NCBI GenBank assembly: GCA_016109435.1
Contig: JAEILR010000005.1
Span: forward strand, 1-40,949
Source of the DNA: Methanomassiliicoccus sp.
GTDB lineage: Archaea > Thermoplasmatota > Thermoplasmata > Methanomassiliicoccales > Methanomassiliicoccaceae
Length of the DNA: 40,949 nt
Reading direction: 5' to 3'
Of this stretch, positions 1-6,141 are shown piece after piece. Made by a program: the position numbers and the translations under genes. How positions within the stretch are numbered: position 1 is the first letter of the stretch; each line of letters opens with the position of its first letter. The notes below the pieces were generated by a model. That model saw only the letters and a program-made list of their open reading frames with translations. It had not been told where the DNA came from and did not search any database.

Positions 1-1796
1 CGCCTGCGCACCTGCCAGGCCTGTCCGCCGAGGATGAAGATGTTGTCCACCGGCAGAGCGACGTTCCCGATCGGCACATCGGTTTCCATCTCCACCACCG
101 CGATGCTCTCCGAACCGGGGATGTTCGAGTACAGCTTGGGACCGAGCTCTCTCGCCTTCCCGGTTGCCGTCCACCTCTCATCCTCCCGGCGCTCCGTCCA
201 TCCCCCGTCGGACAGGTGCTCGATGATCTCGCCGAGGTCCTCTATGGTCAGTATCCCCCGGAACAGCACCCGCAGCTCGTCGATTGTCCTGGGCTCCGGA
301 CCGGCGAGCATGGAGAGGAGCTGCTGCACCGCCACCGAAGGGTCGAAGGACCGCGCCTCGCTCGAGTACCTGGAACGGACGATGGCCTCGAAGACCTTCT
401 CATAGTACGCCACTTCGGCGGAGGACCTGGCCACGGCAACGGTGCGGATCCTCTCCTCCCTCCGGTTGGCCCTCCCGATGCGCTGGGCGATGGACGCCAC
501 GGAGCGAGGCCGGTTGGCCAGGATCACCATGTCGATGTCCCCGATGTCCACCCCCACTTCCAGGGTGGAAGTGCATACGCACACCGCCCGGTCATCAAGT
601 CGCAGCGCCCTCTCCGCCTCCTGCCTCCTGGAGGCCTCCAGCTTGCCGTGATGGACCTTCAGGACGTGCGCTGGGAAATACCGCTTCAGCTCGCCGTGGG
701 CCAGGGTCTCCACCTCCTCCGGGGTGTTGCAGAAGATGAGGCACTTCTTCAGCCCCCTCTCCCGGAACACCCGGGTGGCCTGCTCCAGCGAGGGCACGAT
801 GCGGTAGTCTATGCCCCTGCTGCCCGGAGAGGTTACGATCTGCGGGGACACCATGTACCGTCCGGCCAGGCCCAGGGGGTCGCTGACGGTGGCCGACGCG
901 GCGTAGACCGACACCGTCCCGGAGGCGAGGGACGCGATGCGACGAAGGAGGACCCGCAGCTGGTCCCCGCGGTAGGTCCCATCGACCATGTGCAGCTCGT
1001 CGAGCACGATCGCCCTGACCCCCCGCACCGTTTCCGGGGCGTGAGAGAGGAGGGAGTCCAGGCTCTCCGGGGTGGTGACCAGCACGTCCTGGGGATTGTC
1101 CCGGTCCAGCTCCTTACGGTCCCCGCTGCGGAGCGCGGCCCGGACCCCCAGGGGGCGGAGCATCTGGTCCAGACGCCCTCTAATGTCCGTCGCCAATGCC
1201 TTGGTCGGCGACACGTAGATCATCGACAGCCCCTTCCACCCCTCCACGATCAGGCGCTGGACCAGCGGCGCGAACAGCGCCTCGGTCTTCCCACCGGCGG
1301 TGGAGGAGATGATCAAAGCGTTCTGGCCGTCCATCACCACCGGCGCGGCCAGACGCTGGATGCCCCTGAGTCCCTCGAACCGGCCGTAGAACGCGTCCCA
1401 TACCAGGGGCAGCAGGGTCTTGGTCCTGGCGTCCCCCTCGGGGTCCGGAAGGTCCTCCACCCCGCCGGTGACGGATCGATCGACCGTCCGGGGCGGAGAG
1501 ATCTCGATCCGCTCCTCCGACGGCACCCGCCGGCGCACCTCCAAGGGAAGCTTGGCCTTGGAGCGCCGGGCCATCTCGTCGTGATGCTCGGCCTTCTCCT
1601 CCTGACCCTTCTTCCGGAAGATCCTGCCCAGCTGTACATGGGACTCGTAATGGGCGGGATAGGCCTGCAGGGCGTTCTCGTACTTCTTCACCGCCTCATC
1701 GGTCCTCCCGATGACCTCGGAGTGAAAGCCCATGCGGAAAAGAGCGTCGGCCCTGTTCCTCTGATATGCATCCCTGTCGTATCCCATCTGAGTCAT
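1..1796 (-). CDS. Lhr-like DEAD/DEAH-box ATP-dependent helicase with N-terminal TPR, partial (C-terminus cut by window edge)
   Basis: Superfamily 2 helicase, probably acting in DNA repair or nucleic-acid remodelling. Translation of the minus strand gives an open frame of about 598 codons that leaves the window at base 1. Residues ~12-70 look like one or two TPR repeats. Walker A (STAGGKTEA) is at ~164-172, the Walker B box is DELH at ~266-269, and motif III is SAT. Motifs V and VI follow as EVGVDIGDID and QRIGRANRR. The DELH box and C-terminal 'GGQAW' region resemble the Lhr / helicase-plus-DUF1998 class rather than RNA DEAD proteins. The ATG at 1796 is favoured because a TATA-like TTTTTAAATA lies 20-30 bases upstream, giving a leaderless mRNA. 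The TPR front end is uncommon for Lhr. Exact subfamily uncertain. Confidence 0.85.
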   Translation of the reverse strand, partial: MTQMGYDRDAYQRNRADALFRMGFHSEVIGRTDEAVKKYENALQAYPAHYESHVQLGRIFRKKGQEEKAEHHDEMARRSKAKLPLEVRRRVPSEERIEISPPRTVDRSVTGGVEDLPDPEGDARTKTLLPLVWDAFYGRFEGLRGIQRLAAPVVMDGQNALIISSTAGGKTEALFAPLVQRLIVEGWKGLSMIYVSPTKALATDIRGRLDQMLRPLGVRAALRSGDRKELDRDNPQDVLVTTPESLDSLLSHAPETVRGVRAIVLDELHMVDGTYRGDQLRVLLRRIASLASGTVSVYAASATVSDPLGLAGRYMVSPQIVTSPGSRGIDYRIVPSLEQATRVFRERGLKKCLIFCNTPEEVETLAHGELKRYFPAHVLKVHHGKLEASRRQEAERALRLDDRAVCVCTSTLEVGVDIGDIDMVILANRPRSVASIAQRIGRANRREERIRTVAVARSSAEVAYYEKVFEAIVRSRYSSEARSFDPSVAVQQLLSMLAGPEPRTIDELRVLFRGILTIEDLGEIIEHLSDGGWTERREDERWTATGKARELGPKLYSNIPGSESIAVVEMETDVPIGNVALPVDNIFILGGQAWQVRR

Positions 1797-1814
1797 GGAA
1801 CCCACCGGTCGTGG

Positions 1815-1826
1815 GTATTTAAAAAC
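1815..1826 (-). promoter_or_regulatory. TATA box of the helicase gene
   Basis: On the minus strand GTTTTTAAATAC is centred about 25 bases before the ATG at 1796, the usual archaeal TATA-to-start-site distance. Transcription should therefore begin at or next to the start codon (leaderless). The same T-run could end a minus-strand transcript coming from ~2060. Confidence 0.6.
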
Positions 1827-1908
1827 AGGGGAGAGGTGACCGAATGACCAGAACGGCCCGGCTAGAGGGTCGTGACCACCGTATTCGAGGGTTCGAGAAC
1901 GGGAAGCG

Positions 1909-1997
1909 GCGATAGGTGAGGTCAAGAGGAGGAAACGTGCTAGCGTACACGGTGGGAATGTCGTGTCGCTGGGGAAAGAGATCGCCTCACCTATCGC
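1909..1997. repeat. 13-bp perfect inverted repeat with nested hairpin (candidate structured RNA or MITE-like element)
   Basis: GCGATAGGTGAGG at 1909-1921 is the exact reverse complement of 1985-1997. Inside the 63-base interval, AGCGTACACG (about 1942-1951) pairs with CGTGTCGCT (about 1962-1970) leaving one bulged T, so a 13-bp outer and a 9-bp inner helix can stack into a forked structure. The plus strand is followed by T-rich sequence (GTATGTTTTCCGTTATTTC). There is no ORF and no obvious target-site duplication beside the arms. I cannot match it to RNase P, SRP RNA, a tRNA or a known riboswitch. Confidence 0.55.
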
Positions 1998-2028
1998 GTA
2001 TGTTTTCCGTTATTTCTGTAAGGTCCAT

Positions 2029-2062
2029 TCCAACCTGGCATATGTTGGATGATACCTCCAAC
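2029..2062. promoter_or_regulatory. TCCAAC-N9-GTTGGA-N7-TCCAAC operator-like array
   Basis: TCCAAC (2029-2034), GTTGGA (2044-2049) and TCCAAC (2057-2062) form two overlapping inverted repeats. Bases 2045-2062 match 4183-4200 in the cbiM leader at 17 of 18 positions. A minus-strand TATA-like box (2082-2089) would place a start site near 2059, inside this array, as the cbiM copy also lies next to the predicted cbiM start site. A shared transcription factor site is the simplest reading. Confidence 0.45.
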
Positions 2063-2203
2063 TCATGATAGGCGTATGCCTTATTTAATGATTATTATCG
2101 CCCGGTCCGACCGGACCTGTGGCATCATCTCAGATCCCGCCCCGCTCAATGCGTCCATCGACAGGGGCGAGTCATGAATGTGGTCTTTTAAAAATCAGCT
2201 CAA

Positions 2204-2215
2204 TATAATTATAAT
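2204..2215 (+). promoter_or_regulatory. TATA box of the zinc-ribbon gene at 2242
   Basis: TATAATTATAAT lies about 30 bases before the ATG at 2242, giving a very short leader or none. Confidence 0.5.
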
Positions 2216-2241
2216 GCTGTTGCCCGGTCGAGATATCGTCC

Positions 2242-2701
2242 ATGGCCAGAACGAGACAGTGTCCTGAGTGCGATGCTCCGGTGCGGTTGAACAAGCGATA
2301 CTGCCCGGAATGTCACAGCGTGGTGAACCCCCAAGGCCCCCGAGGACCCCATCGTAAAGGTGAGGGAGGACGCGGAGTTCAAATCCATTCTGATGCTGGG
2401 CTTGTCGGCCATGGCCCTGTTCTTCAGCTTCGGGTTCTTCCTGCCGGCGGTGTTGGCCGAGCCGGGGTTCTTGGTGGTGTCGGTGGTCCTTTTCGTCATC
2501 GGCATCGCCCTCATCATTGCGTCAAGGGTGGTCAAGCACCGGATGAGGAAGCAGATAGCCAGGTTGACGGACGAGCTGCATGTCAAGTGCGATTACTGCG
2601 GGGGCGTCAATGACCGGGACCAGCACCGATGCGCCTTCTGCGGCGCTCCGATCGTGACGCTTCCCCACAAGGGCTCGTCCGCCGGCCCGACGTTCCGGTA
2701 G
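2242..2701 (+). pseudogene. Double zinc-ribbon membrane protein, apparently frameshifted
   Basis: The first part (from ATG 2242) encodes a zinc ribbon with two CxxC pairs (CPEC at residues ~8-11, CPEC ~22-25) and then loses sense. A second frame carries on from ~2327 with two hydrophobic helices (about residues 40-90 of the joined product) and a second zinc ribbon (CDYC ... CAFC), ending at 2701. The second frame has a stop at 2324-2326, so the join must lie between 2327 and ~2360. Two C5 runs (2328-2332 and 2337-2341) sit there, and reading either as C4 restores one protein of about 152 residues. This may be a sequence error, a true mutation or programmed frameshifting. Alternatively a separate protein could start at GTG 2360. 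Function unknown; zinc-ribbon membrane proteins of this type are common in archaea. Confidence 0.65.
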
Positions 2702-2750
2702 GCCGCATCATCGGAAGAAGCCATATCGATGTAAGAGCATCCCTGATTAC

Positions 2751-3602
2751 ATGGGCGTCAGGACGGACATCGGCTCAAAGATCATCAGGGCAGGCTTCAA
2801 GCACCGCTTCGTGATGGCAAGGATGACCCGCCTGCCCCTGCTGGGGCGGGCGATGGACCTCGCTTTCTTCGACCAGGACGAGATGATCTATCTTCCCAAG
2901 GACAGCGTGGTGGCCGCATCCAGGACCAGGTCCATCAATATCGGGGCGGAGATCGTCCCCACCAACACAGCTCTACCGTCCCAGGTCATCGATCACTTCC
3001 TGCGGCGCTCCCGCTACATCTTCATCATGAACAAGTGCACCTGCCGCGATTCCAACGGCTGCGAGCATTATCCTCACGAACTGGGATGCATCTTCCTGGG
3101 CGCGGGCACGAGGAAGATACCTTCGAAGATGGGACACATGGCCACCGTCGAGGAGGCGATCGAGCACATGCGCAGGGCTCGGCAGGCCGGCCTGGTGCAC
3201 CTGATCGGCCGCAACAAGATCGACAGCGTGTATCTGAGCACTGGCCCCAAGGAGGACCTGCTGTCGATATGCAACTGCTGCGAGTGCTGCTGCCTGTGGA
3301 AGATGATGCCCGATCTCTCCGACCCCATCGCCAGCACGGTCACCCGGATGCCCGGGGCCAGGGTGGCGGTTGGCGATGGATGCACCGGCTGCGGGCGATG
3401 CGTGAAGGATGAGGTCTGCTTCGTCCACGCCATCGGCCTCGCCGAGGGAAAGGCCGCCATCGATCAGGAGCGATGCAAGGGCTGCGGGCGGTGTGTGGAA
3501 CACTGCCCGTCAAAGGCCATCGGCCTGCACCTCGACAGCGAGGATTATATCGAGCGCTCGATCCGGGCCATCGATCCGTTGGTCGACCTGACGAAGGAGT
3601 AG
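2751..3602 (+). CDS. Cysteine-rich 4Fe-4S ferredoxin-type protein
   Basis: 283-residue soluble iron-sulfur protein. The C-terminal third (~205-265) is a two-cluster ferredoxin domain with CTGCGRCVKDEVC and CKGCGRCVEHCP. The first motif has five residues rather than three before its last Cys. Upstream lie two further Cys groups: CTCRDSNGC with a later Cys (~99-117), and the dense CNCCECCC motif (~178-185), so more than two clusters or a metal site are possible. A role in electron transfer is likely; the partner is unknown. Start ATG 2751 lies about 25 bases after a weak AT-rich box (CATATCGAT), consistent with a leaderless mRNA. The next gene on the same strand is the Fur-like regulator. Confidence 0.8.
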   Translation: MGVRTDIGSKIIRAGFKHRFVMARMTRLPLLGRAMDLAFFDQDEMIYLPKDSVVAASRTRSINIGAEIVPTNTALPSQVIDHFLRRSRYIFIMNKCTCRDSNGCEHYPHELGCIFLGAGTRKIPSKMGHMATVEEAIEHMRRARQAGLVHLIGRNKIDSVYLSTGPKEDLLSICNCCECCCLWKMMPDLSDPIASTVTRMPGARVAVGDGCTGCGRCVKDEVCFVHAIGLAEGKAAIDQERCKGCGRCVEHCPSKAIGLHLDSEDYIERSIRAIDPLVDLTKE

Positions 3603-3694
3603 GGCCGCGGCCGTTCCCGCGCCGGCCTCGGATAGAGGATAGGATATGGTGTTCCTCCCTACAATCCCTCTCGGCGCGGGTATCTGAGCGCAAA

Positions 3695-3703
3695 GGTATT
3701 TGT
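3695..3703 (+). promoter_or_regulatory. Probable TATA box of the Fur-like gene
   Basis: GGTATTTGT is centred about 28 bases before ATG 3727, so transcription should start at or just before the codon. The palindromic operator lies between this box and the start site, ideal for repression. Confidence 0.45.
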
Positions 3704-3705
3704 CT

Positions 3706-3724
3706 ATCAGTAATGATTACTGAT
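3706..3724. promoter_or_regulatory. 19-bp palindromic operator, probable Fur-family box
   Basis: ATCAGTAATGATTACTGAT is a perfect 9-1-9 inverted repeat ending two bases before the ATG of the Fur-like gene. Its size and symmetry match Fur-family boxes, which are typically ~19-bp A/T-rich palindromes. The position suggests autoregulation. Half-sites AGTAATG and CATTACT recur in the cbiM promoter. Confidence 0.7.
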
Positions 3725-3726
3725 TG

Positions 3727-4119
3727 ATGGCGGTCAACATAAAGAGGTGGACGAGGCAGCTCAAGACCATCATCGACATCGTATACCTCAGCAACGTCCA
3801 CCTGACCGCGGACGAGATCTACCTGGAGGCGAGGAAGGTCCTTCCGAACATCAGTCTGGGGACGGTGTACCGCAACCTCAACAAATTAAAGGCCCAGGGA
3901 ATGATCTCCGAGGTCCCCAAGGGCCAGCTGAGCACCTACGCCAAGCACCCCGACACCAACGCCCATTTTGAATGCATCGAATGCCACCGGCTCTACTGCG
4001 TCCCATATGACATGAGCCTGTACGACCTGTCCAAGAAGAGCGGGTTCCAGGTACACCGATGCTCCCTGACCATGAGCGGCATCTGCAAGGAGTGTGAGGA
4101 GAATTCCGCCGAGCACTGA
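3727..4119 (+). CDS. Fur-family metal-responsive transcriptional regulator
   Basis: 130-residue regulator. Residues ~1-75 form the winged-helix DNA-binding domain (DEIYLEARKVLPNISLGTVYRNL is the Fur recognition-helix region). Residues ~80-130 form the dimerization and metal domain, with HFECIEC and a later CKEC supplying the two CxxC pairs of the structural zinc site. The family senses Fe, Zn, Mn, Ni or peroxide; the metal cannot be told from sequence alone. A palindrome at its own start and related half-sites before cbiM argue that it controls cobalt/nickel uptake (Nur-like). ATG 3727 is preferred over the TTG one codon earlier because of the TATA spacing. A T8 run follows the gene. Confidence 0.88.
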   Translation: MAVNIKRWTRQLKTIIDIVYLSNVHLTADEIYLEARKVLPNISLGTVYRNLNKLKAQGMISEVPKGQLSTYAKHPDTNAHFECIECHRLYCVPYDMSLYDLSKKSGFQVHRCSLTMSGICKECEENSAEH

Positions 4120-4130
4120 CCGAGAACCCG

Positions 4131-4138
4131 TTTTTTTT
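4131..4138 (+). terminator. Oligo-T terminator after the Fur-like gene
   Basis: Eight consecutive T residues 11 bases after the stop codon, without a strong hairpin, fit archaeal intrinsic termination, which needs only a T-run. Confidence 0.55.
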
Positions 4139-4149
4139 ACTGAGCGCAT

Positions 4150-4200
4150 CTTTATTAGTAATGTGTATCATTACTGGAACAATTGGATGATACATCCAAC
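4150..4200 (+). promoter_or_regulatory. cbiM promoter with Fur-like half-sites and nested inverted repeats
   Basis: A TATA-like TTTATTA (4151-4157) predicts a start near 4180. Overlapping it, AGTAATG (4157-4163) and CATTACT (4169-4175) are inverted with a 5-base spacer and share their sequence with the Fur-like gene's palindrome. TGTATCA (4164-4170) and TGATACA (4188-4194) form a 7-bp inverted repeat with a 17-base spacer, reminiscent in geometry of NikR operators although the half-site differs from the E. coli GTATGA/TCATAC. TTGGAT (4183-4188) and ATCCAA (4194-4199) form a third dyad, repeated at 2045-2062. At least two regulators may act here. Confidence 0.6.
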
Positions 4201-4290
4201 ATATATCATAGGCAGGATGACGCCATCGCCCAGTATAGTGGGGTGCGTGGTGCTTCCTTCCATGAGAGGAAGATCAACAGGAGGAGAGAA

Positions 4291-4983
4291 ATGCACATAA
4301 TGGAGGGTTTCCTGCCCATAGAATGGGCCGTCTTCTGGACCGCGCTATCCCTGCCGATCGTCATCTGGGGATTCCTGAGGATACGAACGCTGTTCACTGA
4401 ACATCCGGAGATGAAGATGAGCGTGGCCATGGCCGGCGCGTTCATCTTCGTCCTGTCGTCCCTGAAGCTGCCGTCGGTGACCGGCTCATCGTCGCACCCC
4501 ACCGGGACGGGGGCCGCCACCATCCTGCACGGGGTGGCCATCACCGCGGTCCTCTCCACCATCGTCCTGGTGTTCCAGGCGCTCCTTCTGGCCCACGGGG
4601 GGATCACCACTCTGGGCGCGAACATCTTCTCCATGGGCATCGCCGGTCCGGCCGTCGGGTGGGCCGCGTACAAGACCATGAACAAGGCCAAGGTCGGCCT
4701 GGTCCCCACCGTCTTCGTGGTAGCGTTCCTGGCTAACCTGGCCACATACATCACCACCGCCCTGCAGCTCGCCTTGGCCTATCCCACCGCGGGGAGCGTT
4801 CTCACCTCGTTCACCACCTTCCTGGGGATCTTTGCTCTGACCCAGATCCCCCTGGCCGTGGTCGAGGGTGTACTGTTCGTCATGTTCTTCGACTACCTGG
4901 CGAGGACCAGGCCGGACATGCTGAAGGGGAAGCTGAACCTTAGGAAGAAGAACGAGAGCACCGGCCCTGCCGTGGAGGGATGA
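4291..4983 (+). CDS. cbiM: CbiM, substrate-binding membrane component of cobalt/nickel ECF transporter
   Basis: 230-residue polytopic membrane protein that binds the metal ion in an energy-coupling-factor importer. The N-terminus MHIMEGFLP is the hallmark of CbiM/NikM: the free amino group and His2 are metal ligands, so the start must be ATG 4291. A GGAGGAGAG ribosome site just upstream agrees. An upstream in-frame TTG at 4183 is rejected on this basis. About six hydrophobic helices follow, with a conserved SSSHPTGTG loop and PxxV motifs. It is the first gene of cbiMNQO and overlaps cbiN by four bases (ATGA). The leader of ~110 bases contains a small CTTCCT/AGGAAG hairpin before the ribosome site. 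Co(II) versus Ni(II) cannot be decided from sequence. Confidence 0.93.
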   Translation: MHIMEGFLPIEWAVFWTALSLPIVIWGFLRIRTLFTEHPEMKMSVAMAGAFIFVLSSLKLPSVTGSSSHPTGTGAATILHGVAITAVLSTIVLVFQALLLAHGGITTLGANIFSMGIAGPAVGWAAYKTMNKAKVGLVPTVFVVAFLANLATYITTALQLALAYPTAGSVLTSFTTFLGIFALTQIPLAVVEGVLFVMFFDYLARTRPDMLKGKLNLRKKNESTGPAVEG

Positions 4984-5330
4984 GGATGGCGACCAAGATC
5001 GATCACCGAATATGGTACGTGGTCGGATTCTCCATCATCATCGTGATTTGTCTCGCCGCGTTCATCGTGGCCCCGGGCGGCGATTTTGGAGGGTCCGACG
5101 GCCAGGGGGAGAAAGAGATCAATAACATCGATCCGAACTACAAGCCATGGTTCGAGAGCCTGTGGACCCCGCCGGGGGAGACGGAGAGCCTGCTGTTCGC
5201 CCTCCAGGCGGCCATCGGGGCCCTGATCATCGGTCTGTTCATCGGCAACGAGCGGGGGAAGCGCGCTGCCCGGAAGGCGATCGGCAAGGAGGACCACGTC
5301 ACGGCCGGAGAGGGAGCCGCCGACAAGTGA
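4980..5330 (+). CDS. cbiN: CbiN, auxiliary subunit of cobalt ECF transporter
   Basis: 116-residue protein (or 114 if the second ATG at 4986 is used) with two transmembrane helices, one at residues ~12-32 and one at ~78-98, joined by an extracytoplasmic loop. The loop motif YKPWFESLWTPPGETESLLFALQAAIGA is the CbiN signature and is thought to help load the metal onto CbiM. Presence of a separate CbiN (rather than NikN or NikL) favours cobalt. The start overlaps the cbiM stop as ATGA, so the two are translationally coupled. Confidence 0.92.
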   Translation: MRMATKIDHRIWYVVGFSIIIVICLAAFIVAPGGDFGGSDGQGEKEINNIDPNYKPWFESLWTPPGETESLLFALQAAIGALIIGLFIGNERGKRAARKAIGKEDHVTAGEGAADK

Positions 5331-5343
5331 GGATGGATGGAAA

Positions 5344-6141
5344 ATGCAGACGATAGATGAGATCGCCTACGGATCGCCGTTCAGGGACTGGTCCCCGCTG
5401 GGAAAGTTCCTGCTGGCCCTCTCCATACTGGTATCGTCACTGGTGGCGTCATCGGTCGTCGTCCCCCTGCTAGGCTTCCTCATCGGCTTTGCACTCTTGT
5501 CGTACTCCACCGGACTACGGTTCCCCCGGGTGATCGTCCTTGCCCTCCTCAACGGCCTGCTGATCTTCCTGCTGGGAGCGGCGGTCATCGCCCTGGTCAC
5601 CGCCGGGGAGCCGTTATGGACCATCGACCTCGGTTTCATCACCCTTAACTTCTCCCAGGAGGGGGTCCGCCAGGGGACCATGGTGTTCCTCCGGGCGGTA
5701 GCGGGCGTGACGGTCATGCTGTTCTTCGCCACCTCCACCCCCCTGCCCATGTTCGCCAACGCCCTTCGCCAGGTGAGGGTCCCCCGGGAGATCATCGAGC
5801 TGACGGTCCTGGTGTACCGCTACTCCTTCCTCCTGCTGGAGCAGATGGAGACGATGTACATGGCCGCCGACTGCCGGCTGGGGTTCCGGGGGTACAGGAA
5901 CAAGTACAGGACCACCGCGCGGCTCGCCGTCGGGGTGTTCACCCGCTCCCTGGACATGGCCGAGAGGTCCCAGGTCGCTCTTGATTCGCGCAGCTACCGG
6001 GGGGTGTTCCACTCATACCGTCCCCCGGTCAAGCTCTCGGCGGGGTGGGTCGTCCTGTCCCTGGCGGTGCTGCTCGCCCTTTACACGGTCAACCAGCTGA
6101 TCATGGACCCCGAACCCCTGATCGCACTGATCCGGATGTGA
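5344..6141 (+). CDS. cbiQ: CbiQ, transmembrane (T) component of cobalt ECF transporter
   Basis: 265-residue membrane protein, the scaffold that couples ATPase movement to CbiM. Four to five hydrophobic segments occur between ~20 and 115 and near the C-terminus (~225-250). The cytoplasmic coupling region has the expected short Arg-containing helices: MAADCRLGFRGYR at ~174-186 and ALDSRSYRG at ~213-221. Its ATG is 13 bases after the cbiN stop. Its TGA stop overlaps a GTG (6138-6140) likely to be the original cbiO start. Confidence 0.92.
   Translation: MQTIDEIAYGSPFRDWSPLGKFLLALSILVSSLVASSVVVPLLGFLIGFALLSYSTGLRFPRVIVLALLNGLLIFLLGAAVIALVTAGEPLWTIDLGFITLNFSQEGVRQGTMVFLRAVAGVTVMLFFATSTPLPMFANALRQVRVPREIIELTVLVYRYSFLLLEQMETMYMAADCRLGFRGYRNKYRTTARLAVGVFTRSLDMAERSQVALDSRSYRGVFHSYRPPVKLSAGWVVLSLAVLLALYTVNQLIMDPEPLIALIRM

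Larger units (their letters stand above)
1797..2241. other. 445-bp intergenic region with structured and regulatory elements, no convincing ORF
   Basis: No protein gene is supported here. It holds the helicase TATA box (near 1820), a 13-bp inverted repeat enclosing a second helix (1909-1997), a T-rich stretch right after it (2000-2016), an array of TCCAAC/GTTGGA motifs (2029-2062), a minus-strand TATA-like TTAAATAA (2082-2089) and the TATA box of the next plus-strand gene (2204-2215). The layout fits a stand-alone minus-strand transcript starting near 2059, but that is inference. Confidence 0.6.

Noticed and set aside
216..1847. 543-codon plus-strand ORF
   Set aside because: It lies opposite the helicase gene, which has all SF2 motifs; the plus-strand product is a Pro/Gly/Arg/His-rich shadow.
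1880..1905. tRNA T-arm-like GGGTTCGAGAAC
   Set aside because: The flanking bases do not pair and no acceptor or anticodon arm is visible.
4201..4290. Possible cobalamin riboswitch in the cbiM leader
   Set aside because: The ~110-base leader lacks the B12-box and enough helices; only a small hairpin is present.
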